From Alloprevotella rava (GTDB taxonomy: Bacteria; Bacteroidota; Bacteroidia; Bacteroidales; Bacteroidaceae), in contig NZ_JACICA010000002.1 in assembly GCF_014195585.1 (NCBI RefSeq), forward strand, positions 124,001-188,000: a stretch of 64,000 bases of DNA, in the 5' to 3' direction. The position numbers and the translations under genes are program-made. Shown in pieces: positions 27,748-37,294 of the stretch; the stretch's first letter is position 1; every line of letters begins with the position of its first letter. The notes under the pieces were generated by a model, which ran no database searches, had not been told where the DNA came from, and saw only the letters and a program-made list of their open reading frames with translations.

Positions 27748-30700
27748 TTACTTTACCAAAACCTTCTTACCATTGATGATATAGAGGCCAGACTTCACGT
27801 TCTGTACGCGACGACCCTGGAGGTCATAAATTACGTTAGCCTTGTTAGTCTCTATCACACGACCAATACCTGTGAGGTTCTCATCAAGAAGTTCCTTAGC
27901 AGTAACATTGTTAGGCAGAGCAACCTGGAGGTCGCCAGCTTCAGTTGTCATTGCCAAGCCAGAGAAGTAACCGCTATTTGCACCTACATTTCTCATGTAT
28001 TCGGGGTTAGAAGCACGTACGGGAGAGAGAGTTGCAGAGTAGAAGTTCAGAGAAGTGAACTTAGTGATCTTTGCACCATCTACAGTACCATACATACCGT
28101 TGTTGTTCTTACCCTCGAAAGCAAATGTCGGTTGACCATTGCTATTGAGCGTTACACCAACGCTAACTTCGTTTTCGTCAGCAGCAGCTACGTAGTAAAC
28201 AGGAGTACCTGCAGGGATTGCGCCAGAAATTTCCTGGAATGCAAGAACGGTGTCAGTGCCAGTAGCATAGAGACCCAAGAATGAGTAAGCCTTACCATTA
28301 CCATAGTAACCCTCGATATCGAACGGCATAGTAAGAATCTGGCCCTTACCCTTAGCAACTGCCAAGAAAGTACCGTCAGTGCTGAGAGCAGACTCAGTCA
28401 TTGTAAATGCACCATTATTCAAACCGCCCTTGATATCACCTGTATAAGCTACGATACGACCAGCAGCACCAGTGTTGAGATACTTATCAGTACCCACCTT
28501 GATATTCATTGCGCCAGAGTTAGCATCATAAGCAGAAGAGAGCTGGATGTCGCGAGCTGTGTCAGAGAGAGTAACACCTGCGTTCAATTGGTTCTGGAGA
28601 TCCATATAGCGGCCAGTACCCATATTCTTCAGACGTACAGTCTGGTTAGCAGCATCAACGCTTTCAACAAGCCAGTTGTAACCATAGTGGTCGTCCACCT
28701 TCACTGAGTCAGCACCAGCCTGGTTAGGAGCCATGTAGCGAATTGCAGTACCAAAGCCGTTATTTACAGCGTAAACAGGAGCGTTAGCTGCACGACCGTC
28801 AGCAGTGCTGTTGGTTGCAGTGCGGATGGTGTAGATCTTACCAGCTGTTGGGAGAACCATCGTAGCTTCGAGATTCTTCTTAGCCTCAGCCAACTTAGCT
28901 TGAGTAGCCTGAAGTTCAGCAACAGTCCAGTCAGTAGCGTTAGGCTTGCTGTTTGCAAGAGCAGAAACCTCGTCTACAACAGTCTGCGCTGCTGCCTTAG
29001 CACTTGTGGGGAAGAAACCAATAGAAGGAGTATCTGAGAACGGAAGCTTAGTGAGCTGAGTCTTCAGCGCATTGAGCAGAGAGTTAACAGTAGAAGGATC
29101 AGGCAGAGCAGCCTTCACGTTATCGTAAGCTTGTGTAAGAGCGTCGATAGTAGCTTGTGTTGCCGCCTTATTGTTCAGCTCACGACGAGCATCAGCAAGA
29201 GCTGTCTCAAATGCTGCAACTTGAGCTGCGGGCACCTGAGAAATAGTAGAGCGAGCAGCGTCGAGCTGTGCGTTATTGTACACACGGAACTCACCGATGT
29301 GGAAGAAGTCATATCCGTTGAGCTGCTGTGAACCAGTAGACTTGAGGCAGACAATGCGGAAGAACTTATAAGCCTGAGAGAGCGTTGGAGCAACCATAGC
29401 TGCGCCATTCTTGATAGTATCGTTACCTACGATAGTGTTCTGATTGTAGCTAACACCATAGAGGCCTTCATCATTCCAAGTACCTGTCGTATCGTTCGTA
29501 GCGAGCAAGCGGAAGACCTGAAGGTCGTTAACGCCATTTGCATTGGAACGCTTAGCAAACTGGAAGAGAGGTTTCTGAACAGCATCGTTGAGGTTAACCT
29601 GCAGATAGTGATTCTCTCTGATATTACCTTGCCATGCAGAGTGGAAATACCAGTTAGTACCTGTTGCAGACTTACCGTCGATATTGTCGATAAGACCTTC
29701 AAAAGTACCTTCATTACCTTGCTTAGCGTTAGAAGAGAACTGTTCTGCATCTGTCACCAAACCTGGCTGATCGAAAGTTACATAACCTTCTGCGGTTCTG
29801 TTGGGAACGTCACAAGTGTAAACGCGGCACTGTGAGTTGAGAACAGCAGCTTTCTCGTAAACGCTATTAAGCGCCACATTGAGCTTGTTCTGAGCCACCT
29901 GACCTACAAGCGCTGTGATTTCAGCTTCAGGGATCGGAGTAAATACGAAAGCATTACCTGGATCCTTCTTGTCGTTCCACTGAGAGATGAAGCCCTGGCT
30001 TGTGTATGTATTCCAAAGACCATCGCTCTCCGTCTTACCAATATTGAATGTGCTGCTATTGAATGTACTCTTAGATACAGTCCAAACAAACTGATCAGAA
30101 GAAGTTGCATAAGCCGTATTAGCACCTGTAAACTTCACATAGTTGCTCGTACCGAAGTTCTTGATGTAGAACTTGCCTTCCTCACCTGTTGGGATGAACT
30201 GGAAGATGTAAGCAACATCGTTAACAGTAGCGGGAGATTCGTGAGTAACACCGCCCTTGATCAACAGCTTAGAACCATTATCATAAGCATGGTTTGCATT
30301 ACCGCGGCTGTCATGCAGGTAGTAATAACCAGCAGTTACAGGGTTGGTATTTTTCAGAGCTTCAGCAGTAGATTTGAGGTTCTGAACGAGAGTTTCAGCC
30401 TCAGCGTCCGTCAAAGCAGGATTAGCCTGAGCCGTAACAGCTGCTTGGAATGCAGCCTTAGCAGCATCCAACGTTTCTTGAGAAATCTGACCAGGAAGAG
30501 TACCTACAGCATACTGTTCTGCAGTGGGCTCGCCATTGGGATAGTACATATTGATGGCATTGCCGATATACTCTGCACCATGAGCTTCAGATACAGTGAA
30601 AAGAAGCCACTCTGTACCACCCGTCCAAGGAGCAAGATAAGGATGTACGTGCTCAGCTTCAAGATAAGTTGCTGTCAGGGTGTTGTTGTTCATGTACGTG

Positions 30701-31167
30701 TAAGTTGAAGCAAACACAAAACCACCTTCAACAAACTTACCAGTCACCTTTTTACGGAAGTCGGCACTGTTTTTTTCAGCAGGCATTGCTGTAAAAATGA
30801 AAGCATCAGCTGGATCGGATGTATAAGGAATCCAATCGCCACCCATATCCTGAGTGTCCATACCTCCAGAAAGAATTACATTCTGGATGTACTTGCCGGT
30901 AGAAACTTGCTTCAGGCGATAAGTGGGTTCACCATCTACCTGATCGCCTGTCAGCTCGAAAATAACGAGGCTCTGATCACCCACTTGGGCAGTCAAATCA
31001 GCATCGCCATTCCAATACTTGCTATGCCCTACATTCTGAATAACAACCTTGCTTCCATCTGTTGGAATCTCCGACAGCTGTTCGCCAAGACTGTACTTCT
31101 GGGCATACGCATTTACTCCTATCAGTGACAGAAGTAATAATGAAAAAAGGTAAGAAATCTTCTTCAT
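27748..31167 (-). CDS. Large secreted protein with discoidin-like region and T9SS-like tail
   Basis: 1139 residues from ATG 31165-31167 (MKKISYLFSLLLLSLIGVNA, a signal peptide); the ATG 27 bp upstream would spoil it. A region around HYLQVNLNDAVQKPLFQFAK, DLQVFRLLATNDTTGTWN resembles F5/8 type C (discoidin-like) domains. Two Ala-rich helical segments (LDAAKAAFQAAVTAQ..., LDAARSTISQVPAAQVAAFE) resemble FIVAR-type linkers. The C terminus, YDLQGRRVQNVKSGLYIING followed by KKVLVK, is like type IX secretion sorting tails. Probably exported to the cell surface and may bind glycans; no catalytic motif seen. Alone on its transcript. Confidence 0.8.
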   Translation of the reverse strand: MKKISYLFSLLLLSLIGVNAYAQKYSLGEQLSEIPTDGSKVVIQNVGHSKYWNGDADLTAQVGDQSLVIFELTGDQVDGEPTYRLKQVSTGKYIQNVILSGGMDTQDMGGDWIPYTSDPADAFIFTAMPAEKNSADFRKKVTGKFVEGGFVFASTYTYMNNNTLTATYLEAEHVHPYLAPWTGGTEWLLFTVSEAHGAEYIGNAINMYYPNGEPTAEQYAVGTLPGQISQETLDAAKAAFQAAVTAQANPALTDAEAETLVQNLKSTAEALKNTNPVTAGYYYLHDSRGNANHAYDNGSKLLIKGGVTHESPATVNDVAYIFQFIPTGEEGKFYIKNFGTSNYVKFTGANTAYATSSDQFVWTVSKSTFNSSTFNIGKTESDGLWNTYTSQGFISQWNDKKDPGNAFVFTPIPEAEITALVGQVAQNKLNVALNSVYEKAAVLNSQCRVYTCDVPNRTAEGYVTFDQPGLVTDAEQFSSNAKQGNEGTFEGLIDNIDGKSATGTNWYFHSAWQGNIRENHYLQVNLNDAVQKPLFQFAKRSNANGVNDLQVFRLLATNDTTGTWNDEGLYGVSYNQNTIVGNDTIKNGAAMVAPTLSQAYKFFRIVCLKSTGSQQLNGYDFFHIGEFRVYNNAQLDAARSTISQVPAAQVAAFETALADARRELNNKAATQATIDALTQAYDNVKAALPDPSTVNSLLNALKTQLTKLPFSDTPSIGFFPTSAKAAAQTVVDEVSALANSKPNATDWTVAELQATQAKLAEAKKNLEATMVLPTAGKIYTIRTATNSTADGRAANAPVYAVNNGFGTAIRYMAPNQAGADSVKVDDHYGYNWLVESVDAANQTVRLKNMGTGRYMDLQNQLNAGVTLSDTARDIQLSSAYDANSGAMNIKVGTDKYLNTGAAGRIVAYTGDIKGGLNNGAFTMTESALSTDGTFLAVAKGKGQILTMPFDIEGYYGNGKAYSFLGLYATGTDTVLAFQEISGAIPAGTPVYYVAAADENEVSVGVTLNSNGQPTFAFEGKNNNGMYGTVDGAKITKFTSLNFYSATLSPVRASNPEYMRNVGANSGYFSGLAMTTEAGDLQVALPNNVTAKELLDENLTGIGRVIETNKANVIYDLQGRRVQNVKSGLYIINGKKVLVK

Positions 31168-31419
31168 TACGTAACAGTTTTTTGAATTTAACAATTTATT
31201 TTATTCTCTCTTTGTAATCTTTACATGCAAAAAATGCAGCAATATGCATGATTTTAAGCCACACTTTTTCGTATAAGACGGACAAATATAATACCTTTCT
31301 TAAAACATACCAACTTTTTGCAAAGTTTTAACTACTTAAAATGACAAGAGCACTGTACAAAAGAGAACATAAAAGCAGAGTGATTCAGCAGAAATACGTA
31401 ATTTCGCACATAAAAAAGA

Positions 31420-32169
31420 ATGAACAACGAAGAAGATTTACGCAACAAAGCATTGGCTGGCGATGCCGAAGCACAGAGAGAACTGGGCAACCGCTATCGC
31501 GAGTTTGACCTCATGATTGCTCCCGCCGAGGGGGAAGACCGCTTCGAGCCCACGCTGAAAGAAGCAGTATATTTTCTCTCTTTGGCTGCCGAGCAAGGAC
31601 TCGTCGAGGCCCAAGTGGACTTAGCTAACATGCTTTCGCTCGAGCTCCCCACACAAGCCAACTACGCAACGGCACTCACCTGGTACGAACGCGCAGCGAA
31701 GAAAGGCAACCTCAGCGCGCTGATTCGTCTCGGGATGATGGCCGAACAAGGACAGGGACAACCGCGCAACTATCCGCTGGCGGCTAAATACTACGAGCGG
31801 GCGGCAGACAAGGGGCACATGCTGGGAATGTTCAACCTCGCGCTGCTCTATCGCTCAGGGCGCGGTGTGGAGGCCTCGCCCAAGAAAGCTATCAAATACT
31901 TCAAAAAAGCTTCCGACAAAGGCGATCTCTACGCTCCTTATTATATAGGAGAAATGCTCGAATTTGAAAATCCCGACGAAGCGCGCAGCTGGTACGACAC
32001 GGCGGCGGCTCGAGGATTGCTCGAAGCAGAACTCAAAATCGGACAGCTACTCCATCGCCAAGGACACAACCGTGAAGCTCTTCCCCACCTCCGTCGAGCG
32101 GTCAAACTCGGTGGCGCAGCAGCCCGACAAGCCCTGACCACCTTAGAGGAAATCGGTTTCGAGCAATAG
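31420..32169 (+). CDS. Sel1-repeat protein
   Basis: 249 residues, no signal peptide, so probably cytoplasmic. About five to six Sel1-type alpha/alpha repeats, for example ALTWYERAAKKGNLSALIRL, GQPRNYPLAAKYYERAADKG, GVEASPKKAIKYFKKASDKG. Such solenoids mediate protein contacts. Two more Sel1 genes lie at 50454-51698 and 51805-52566. No catalytic domain; partner unknown. Confidence 0.88.
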   Translation: MNNEEDLRNKALAGDAEAQRELGNRYREFDLMIAPAEGEDRFEPTLKEAVYFLSLAAEQGLVEAQVDLANMLSLELPTQANYATALTWYERAAKKGNLSALIRLGMMAEQGQGQPRNYPLAAKYYERAADKGHMLGMFNLALLYRSGRGVEASPKKAIKYFKKASDKGDLYAPYYIGEMLEFENPDEARSWYDTAAARGLLEAELKIGQLLHRQGHNREALPHLRRAVKLGGAAARQALTTLEEIGFEQ

Positions 32170-32218
32170 GCAAAGTCCCTCTTCGCCACAGCACTATGGG
32201 GTTAAAAAGTAGTAAAAA

Positions 32219-32250
32219 TTTGGTATGTCTGAATTAAAAGCCTACCTTTG
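32219..32250 (+). promoter_or_regulatory. Promoter of greA
   Basis: TTTG at 32219-32222, 20 bp gap, TACCTTTG at 32243-32250. About 110 bp of leader precedes the greA start. Confidence 0.8.
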
Positions 32251-32361
32251 CCAGCAGAAACGAAAAATAACATACAGGATGTAAAGGATTCTCACTTATC
32301 TAAAAGCGAGAGTTCTTTTGTTTTTGTACTATTGTTGAACAACTAATAACAACAAATAACA

Positions 32362-32829
32362 ATGGCTTACATGACCCAAGAGGGCTACGATAAGATTGTA
32401 GCCCAGATTCACCACATGGAACGAATCGACCGTCCCGCAGCCTCTGCAGCGATTGCAGAAGCGCGCGATAAAGGCGATCTGAGCGAGAATAGCGAATATG
32501 ATGCAGCAAAAGAAGCTCAAGCTATGCTCGAAATGAAGATTAACCAACTAAAGGAAACTATTGCACACGCAAAAATCATTGACACCAGCAAGCTCAGCAA
32601 CGAGACTGTACAGATTCTCTCTACCGTAGAAATGAAAAACGTGAAGAACGGTATGACAATGAAGTACACCATCGTGAGCGAAAGCGAAGCTAACCTGCGC
32701 GAAGGTAAAATCAGCAGTCGCACACCGATTGCTCAAGGACTCCTCGGCCACAAAGTGGGCGACACCGTTGAGGTGAAGATTCCGCAGGGCACTATCCAGC
32801 TCGAAATCATGAGTATCTCTATTGCCTAA
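32362..32829 (+). CDS. greA: Transcription elongation factor GreA
   Basis: 155 residues, normal length. The N-terminal coiled coil carries the acidic tip ARDKGDLSENSEYDAAKEAQ, which enters the RNA polymerase secondary channel and stimulates cleavage of backtracked RNA. The C-terminal FKBP-like domain ends with TPIAQGLLGHKVGDTVEVKI. Own promoter and terminator, so monocistronic. Confidence 0.96.
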   Translation: MAYMTQEGYDKIVAQIHHMERIDRPAASAAIAEARDKGDLSENSEYDAAKEAQAMLEMKINQLKETIAHAKIIDTSKLSNETVQILSTVEMKNVKNGMTMKYTIVSESEANLREGKISSRTPIAQGLLGHKVGDTVEVKIPQGTIQLEIMSISIA

Positions 32830-32850
32830 TCCGCAATTCCCCTACAAGCA

Positions 32851-32903
32851 GCGAACGCACAACGCTCTCCCTCACAGAGACCACAGCGTTCGCCGCTTTT
32901 TTA
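32851..32903 (+). terminator. Terminator of greA
   Basis: GCGAACGC (32851-32858) pairs with GCGTTCGC (32886-32893) across a loop containing further partial pairing, then CGCTTTTTTA. Confidence 0.75.
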
Positions 32904-33016
32904 TATCTCCGCACTATTGAGAGAGTAAAAACACGCATGAATATGCGTCGCACCAAAAGTGTGAAGGAAGAAAGACAACCACAAGGATACACTCCCTCCC
33001 TATAAAAAACTCCTTC

Positions 33017-33330
33017 TTTTGTTGTCACGTTGTCACAACCACACAAAACTCTCTGATAAATAAACACTTACCCGCGTGACAACAATTTTTTATTCGTCAT
33101 TTTGTTGTCACACTGTTGTCACGCATATAACACAAACAAATTCAATGCGTTACTCTGCAACCGTGACAACGTGACGACGTGACAACAGAAAAACAAGACA
33201 CAGGAAGAGCATATCCCTCCCCACTTCCATTCTCCTTATTGCTGCTTCCAGCATAATAAGCGCGTTAGCTGACGCAATAAGCCTGTCAGCTCACACCCTT
33301 ATTGCGTTTGAGAACACAATAAGGATATCC
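33017..33330. repeat. Composite intergenic repeat, copy b (reverse orientation)
   Basis: 33017-33190 is the GTYGTCAC block, starting TTTTGTTGTCACGTTGTCAC and ending GTGACAACGTGACGACGTGA before CAACAG. 33233-33330 is the CCTTATTG/CAATAAGG array (copy 5). Block order is reversed relative to copies at 11847 and 43491. Confidence 0.82.
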
Positions 33331-33378
33331 ACACCTTCCTTTATTATATCTATACTTCTCCTTCAGAAAAAAAGAAAA

Positions 33379-33402
33379 AATCTTCAGAAGATTCTGAAGA
33401 TT
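33379..33402 (-). terminator. Terminator of the gmd-fcl operon
   Basis: AATCTTCAG and CTGAAGATT pair; on the minus strand the hairpin is followed by TTTTCTTTTTTTC. It lies 25 bp after the fcl stop. Confidence 0.8.
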
Positions 33403-33426
33403 TTCAACACATTGGTGTGATTTATT

Positions 33427-34635
33427 CTAATGTTGAAGACTTTCTTTGTACCAGCGATAGAGACGACTCACACCTTCTTCAATTTCCACGCGATGAGTCC
33501 AGCCAAGACTATGGAGTTTGTCAACATCGATTAGTTTTCGTGGCGTACCATTGGGTTTGGTTTCATCCCATACGATTTCGCCCTGAAATCCGACAGTATG
33601 AACGATGAGGTCAGCAAGGGCACGGATGGTGATTTCCTTACCTGTACCGATATTGATGTGGCAATTGCGGATTTCACCCAAATCTGGAATAGCCCCACCT
33701 CGTCCTTCACTATTATCGCGGTTTACAGCGCCATCAGTACGTGTTCCGTAAAAAACACTGGAGTATTTCTCCACACCAATAATGTCCTTGAAATCAACAT
33801 TTAGCAGTACATGAACACTGGCATCTGCCATATCTTCGCTCCAAAGAAACTCGCGGAGCGGACTCCCATTTCCCCATAATGTGACACGATTGTCTTCGAT
33901 GCCGTAGAAAGCCAATGCTTGAAGAATGCGCTCTTTAGAATCTTCACCATCCACATTGCCCTCACCTATCTGTGCTCGTAGATTGTCCGTAGGATTTATA
34001 GGACGTTTGTTCATATCGGTTCGAATGGCGTCCCAATCGTTGTCATGGATGAGTCGGGCAAGGTATATTTTTCGCATCATCGCTGGCATGACGTGTGAGT
34101 TTTCCAGATGGAAGTTGTCATTAGGACCATAGAGATTTGTGGGCATAACAGCGATATAGTTTGTGCCATACTGCAAGTTGTAGCTCTCACACATTTTTAG
34201 CCCTGCTATTTTTGCAATGGCATATTCCTCATTGGTGTATTCGAGCGGCGAAGTGAGCAGACAGTTCTCCTTCATGGGCTGGGGAGCATTCTTTGGATAG
34301 ATGCAGGTGGAGCCCAGAAAGAGGAGTTTTTGAACTTTGTGTGAGTAGGCACTACTGATGACATTGCACTGCATCTTCATGTTTTGCATGATGAAGTCTG
34401 CGCGATAAATCGAATTGGCCATGATGCCACCCACGAAAGCTGCTGCAAGAACTACAGCATCTGGGCGTTCCTCATCGAAAAAATGCTCAACGGCGTATTG
34501 ATCCGTCAAGTCGAGTTCTTGATGAGAACGTTTCACAAGGTTTGTATAACCACGCTGTAGGAGGTTTTCACAAATGGCCGACCCAACAAGTCCGTTGTGT
34601 CCGGCAACGTAAATTTTAGCTGTTTTCTCTAACAT
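33427..34635 (-). CDS. fcl: GDP-L-fucose synthase
   Basis: 402 residues, with an internal segment longer than the E. coli enzyme (321 aa), as in many Bacteroidetes. NAD(P)-binding motif YVAGHNGLVGSAICENLL; SDR catalytic Tyr and Lys in EYTNEEYAIAKIAGLKMCES; GSTCIYPKNAPQP; MPTNLYGPNDNFHLENSHV. It converts GDP-4-keto-6-deoxymannose to GDP-L-fucose. Directly downstream of gmd (3 bp gap). GDP-fucose goes to capsule or protein O-glycans in Bacteroidales. Confidence 0.95.
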   Translation of the reverse strand: MLEKTAKIYVAGHNGLVGSAICENLLQRGYTNLVKRSHQELDLTDQYAVEHFFDEERPDAVVLAAAFVGGIMANSIYRADFIMQNMKMQCNVISSAYSHKVQKLLFLGSTCIYPKNAPQPMKENCLLTSPLEYTNEEYAIAKIAGLKMCESYNLQYGTNYIAVMPTNLYGPNDNFHLENSHVMPAMMRKIYLARLIHDNDWDAIRTDMNKRPINPTDNLRAQIGEGNVDGEDSKERILQALAFYGIEDNRVTLWGNGSPLREFLWSEDMADASVHVLLNVDFKDIIGVEKYSSVFYGTRTDGAVNRDNSEGRGGAIPDLGEIRNCHINIGTGKEITIRALADLIVHTVGFQGEIVWDETKPNGTPRKLIDVDKLHSLGWTHRVEIEEGVSRLYRWYKESLQH

Positions 34636-34638
34636 GTT

Positions 34639-35733
34639 TTACTTAACAATTCCCTTCTCCAAATATTCCACAAGGTTTGTTCTGACTTGTTCACTAGCAC
34701 GTTCTGCCGCCACTTTAGCCATATCGCTATCAACCATAAGGTTGACGAGTTCTTCAAAACTGGTTTTATTCGGATTCCAGCCTAATTTTGCTTTAGCCTT
34801 TGTCGGGTCACCCCAAAGATTGACAACATCGGTAGGGCGGAAGAAGTCGGGCGACACTTCAATAAGCACTTCCCCCGTAGCCTTGTTGATGCCTTTTTCA
34901 TTGATACCTTCTCCATGAAATTCAAGTTCTATGCCCACACGCTTAAAAGCGTGGTAGCAAAATTCGCGTACGCTATGCTGAACTCCTGTAGCGATAACGA
35001 AGTCCTCGGGGACTTTGTTCTGCAGGATGAGCCACATACATTCCACATAGTCTTTGGCGTAGCCCCAATCGCGCAAGGAACTAAGGTTTCCCAGGTAGAG
35101 CTTTTTCTGTTTTCCTTGCTTGATGCGTGCAGCAGCAAGGGAAATTTTGCGCGTCACGAAAGTTTCGCCACGGCGCTCGCTTTCGTGATTAAACAAAATT
35201 CCCGAACAGCAGAACATGCCATAAGCTTCGCGATATTCGCGAACAATCCAATAGCCGTATAGCTTTGCAACAGCGTAGGGGCTATAAGGGTGGAACGGCG
35301 TGTTCTCGTTTTGCGGCACTTCCTCCACTTTGCCGTAGAGTTCTGAAGTTGAAGCTTGATAAATGCGGCAACTGTCCGTCAGTCCCGTATTGCGAACAGC
35401 CTCGAGAATGCGCAAAACACCCGTAGCATCAATGTTGGCCGTGTATTCCGGAGAGTCGAAACTCACCTGCACATGACTTTGTGCCGCCAAGTTGTAGATT
35501 TCAGTAGGGCGCACCCTACCAATGACTCCCATAAGACTCATAGAGTCGCCTAAATCGGCATAGTGGAGATGAAAGTGCGGATGTCCTTCAAGATGGGCAA
35601 TGCGCTCACGAAAGTCCACAGAAGAACGGCGAATAATGCCGTGCACTTCGTAATCTTTATCTAAAAGAAATTCGGAGAGATAAGAACCATCTTGTCCTGT
35701 TATACCCGTGATGAGTGCGATGTTCTTTGCCAT
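34639..35733 (-). CDS. gmd: GDP-mannose 4,6-dehydratase
   Basis: 364 residues. NADP-binding [40 protein letters not shown], active-site [39 protein letters not shown] (Tyr and Lys). It makes GDP-4-keto-6-deoxymannose, used by the fcl product encoded next. Together with manC the window holds the last three steps of GDP-fucose synthesis from mannose-1-phosphate. Confidence 0.96.
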   Translation of the reverse strand: MAKNIALITGITGQDGSYLSEFLLDKDYEVHGIIRRSSVDFRERIAHLEGHPHFHLHYADLGDSMSLMGVIGRVRPTEIYNLAAQSHVQVSFDSPEYTANIDATGVLRILEAVRNTGLTDSCRIYQASTSELYGKVEEVPQNENTPFHPYSPYAVAKLYGYWIVREYREAYGMFCCSGILFNHESERRGETFVTRKISLAAARIKQGKQKKLYLGNLSSLRDWGYAKDYVECMWLILQNKVPEDFVIATGVQHSVREFCYHAFKRVGIELEFHGEGINEKGINKATGEVLIEVSPDFFRPTDVVNLWGDPTKAKAKLGWNPNKTSFEELVNLMVDSDMAKVAAERASEQVRTNLVEYLEKGIVK

Positions 35734-35973
35734 ATTTTCTTAATGTACTAATAAGTAAAAGTACCCATTCCGTTATTGGGTTTCTCTCTTTGAGAGATTA
35801 CAAAAATAGGAAAAATTGTCAGACGAATACATTATTTTTCTTACGAAAGGGAGGAAGCTACTACAACACAAGTATGCTACACCACAAAAATTTCTGAATA
35901 AACCTAAGAGAAAACAAGCCAATTCCAGCGAAAGTCCTTATCTTCGCCCTATATCATCAAAACATCATTTAGC

Positions 35974-36375
35974 ATGACACTATTTAGCAAAATCGTAGCA
36001 GGCGAAATTCCTTCCTATCGCTGTGCAGAAAATGAAGAGTTCTACGCTTTCTTAGACATCAGCCCACTCTCACAAGGGCACACCCTCGTCATCCCCAAGC
36101 GCGAAGAGGACTATTTCTTCGACCTCACCGATGAAGAACTGAGCCGCATGATAGTATTCACGAAGCGCGTAGCTCGCGCCATCAAAACGGCCTTCCCCTG
36201 CCTCAAAGTGGGTATGGCGGTTCTGGGACTGGAAGTGAACCACGCCCACATCCACCTCGTCCCGATGCAAACAGAAGGCGACATGGATTTCCGCAAGGAG
36301 AAACTCCAGTTCTCCGCCGAGGAAATGCAGCAAACAGCCCACAAGATTCTCACCGCTTTCGAGGCCGAAAAGTAA
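35974..36375 (+). CDS. HIT family protein
   Basis: 133 residues. The histidine triad motif is VNHAHIHLVPM (H-x-H-x-H), with KIVAGEIPSYRCAENEEFYA and AFLDISPLSQGHTLVIPKRE before it. HIT proteins hydrolyse adenosine 5'-phosphoramidates or dinucleoside polyphosphates. It often follows greA in Bacteroidetes, but here 3 kb of repeats and fucose genes lie between. Confidence 0.93.
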   Translation: MTLFSKIVAGEIPSYRCAENEEFYAFLDISPLSQGHTLVIPKREEDYFFDLTDEELSRMIVFTKRVARAIKTAFPCLKVGMAVLGLEVNHAHIHLVPMQTEGDMDFRKEKLQFSAEEMQQTAHKILTAFEAEK

Positions 36376-36390
36376 ATTTTAGTCCCCTCA

Positions 36391-36422
36391 TTTGGTAGAA
36401 TCCCCAACTTTTCCTATTTTTG
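36391..36422 (+). promoter_or_regulatory. Promoter of tRNA(CAT)
   Basis: TTTG at 36391-36394, a 20-bp gap and TATTTTTG at 36415-36422, a near-perfect consensus, 33 bp before the tRNA. Confidence 0.85.
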
Positions 36423-36454
36423 CACCGCAAAGTTCGCTCACCGACCTTTGCGCT

Positions 36455-36528
36455 GGACTTGTAGCTCAGTTGGTTAGAGCAACAGACTCATAATCTGGAG
36501 GTCCCAGGTTCAAGCCCTGGCTGGTCCA
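36455..36528 (+). tRNA. tRNA-Met (CAT); lysidine-type tRNA-Ile not excluded
   Basis: 74 nt: acceptor GGACTTG with CTGGTCC, D arm GCTCAGTTGGTTAGAGC, anticodon loop CTCATAA (CAT), T arm CCAGGTTCAAGCCCTGG, discriminator A. An elongator tRNA by its D-arm and acceptor. Its 3' part (36483-36529) is duplicated at 41218-41264 and is the integration site of the following island. Confidence 0.92.
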
Positions 36529-36534
36529 CTGATA

Positions 36535-36573
36535 AACTCCTGTAAGTTAAAGGCTTATAGGAGTTTTCTTTTT
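36535..36573 (+). terminator. Terminator after tRNA(CAT)
   Basis: ACTCCTGTAAG and CTTATAGGAGT pair around a short loop and are followed by TTTCTTTTT. It lies inside the island, so the element supplies the terminator for the restored tRNA gene. Confidence 0.8.
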
Positions 36574-36658
36574 ACCTGTAGTTTATGAATATTGACAGAA
36601 ATACATCTGAAATCAGCTAATGTTGGTCTATTGTTGTTCCCAAATTATTTGAGATAAC

Positions 36659-36739
36659 ATGCTGACATTCAAAGCAGAGGTACTAAAAAGCAAACAGAAA
36701 AGTGATGGAATGGATACGTATCAATCAATTCAAGGCTAA
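36659..36739 (+). pseudogene. N-terminal remnant of a tyrosine integrase
   Basis: ATG 36659 opens MLTFKAEVLKSKQKSDG, which resembles the start of Bacteroidetes integrases (M.TFKA.VLK...K.DGTY). The frame then diverges and stops after 26 codons at 36737-36739. The catalytic domain is gone. Assignment rests on this short N-terminal pattern remembered from the family. Confidence 0.5.
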
Positions 36740-36942
36740 TCAGGAACTTTTTTAAGGACTATCTCTCCTATCTTGATTACCTTGTGTTAACAGGAGTATT
36801 GGAAACAGAAGGGCAATATATCCGAGGGAAACAATCAAAAGGATATAGGTTTACAGAAAGATATGCAAATGCCCCTTTAGTAAGGTATGAAAAACAGTAC
36901 TTTTGTATAGAGCAAGGGGAGACATTTATCATCCCTTCATGA
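36706..36942 (+). pseudogene. Remnant of a mobile-element replication/primase-type gene
   Basis: An open frame without a start codon reads NFFKDYLSYLDYLVLTGVLE then TEGQYIRGKQSKGYRFTERY and stops at TGA 36940-36942. The V/IE.D..YI.G.KS.GYRFT pattern is familiar from plasmid and mobilizable-element replication proteins of Bacteroidetes. It overlaps the integrase remnant in another frame, so an internal deletion probably joined two genes. Confidence 0.45.
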
Positions 36943-37120
36943 CAAGAAATTGCCCACACCTCTGACGCTGGTATGAATTGGCTTTTATAAAATTTGCAGA
37001 TTTGATGCTTGTTTCGTGCAGAATTATCGTAATTTTGCAGTAACACTAAAAATAGTTGGCAATGAAATAGAAGTTTAACAAGACATACTAGAAAAAGAAG
37101 TGTTTACTTCTTGCTTGATG

Positions 37121-37240
37121 TATTCTGAAAATCGCCAAATTAGAGGAATATAACCATCACAGCATGAAAGTGAATGCTTGCACCATAGGTGTGGGCTTCC
37201 TTGTTGTATGGTTATAGGTGTTTGGCGATACCTCAGAATA
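37121..37240 (+). ncRNA. Candidate structured RNA upstream of the WG-repeat gene
   Basis: Two arms pair in three blocks with small bulges: TATTCTGA with TCAGAATA, TCGCCAAA with TTTGGCGA, and TATAACCAT with ATGGTTATA (37121-37158 against 37207-37240). The loop contains GCATGAAAGTGAATGCTTGC, a second small hairpin. It ends 55 bp before the WG-repeat start. It may be a leader element controlling the island genes or an independent RNA; no known family was recognised. Confidence 0.45.
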
Positions 37241-37294
37241 GCAACAGGTAGAGTCTGCACCTTTCTTTTTGTGGTATGGCTACAAAAAGAAAGC

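Noticed and set aside
36706-36942. Functional replication gene
   Set aside because: No start codon, only 78 codons, and overlap with the integrase remnant; treated as a remnant.
37121-37240. Retron non-coding RNA
   Set aside because: No reverse transcriptase gene in the island or nearby, so only a generic structured RNA is proposed.
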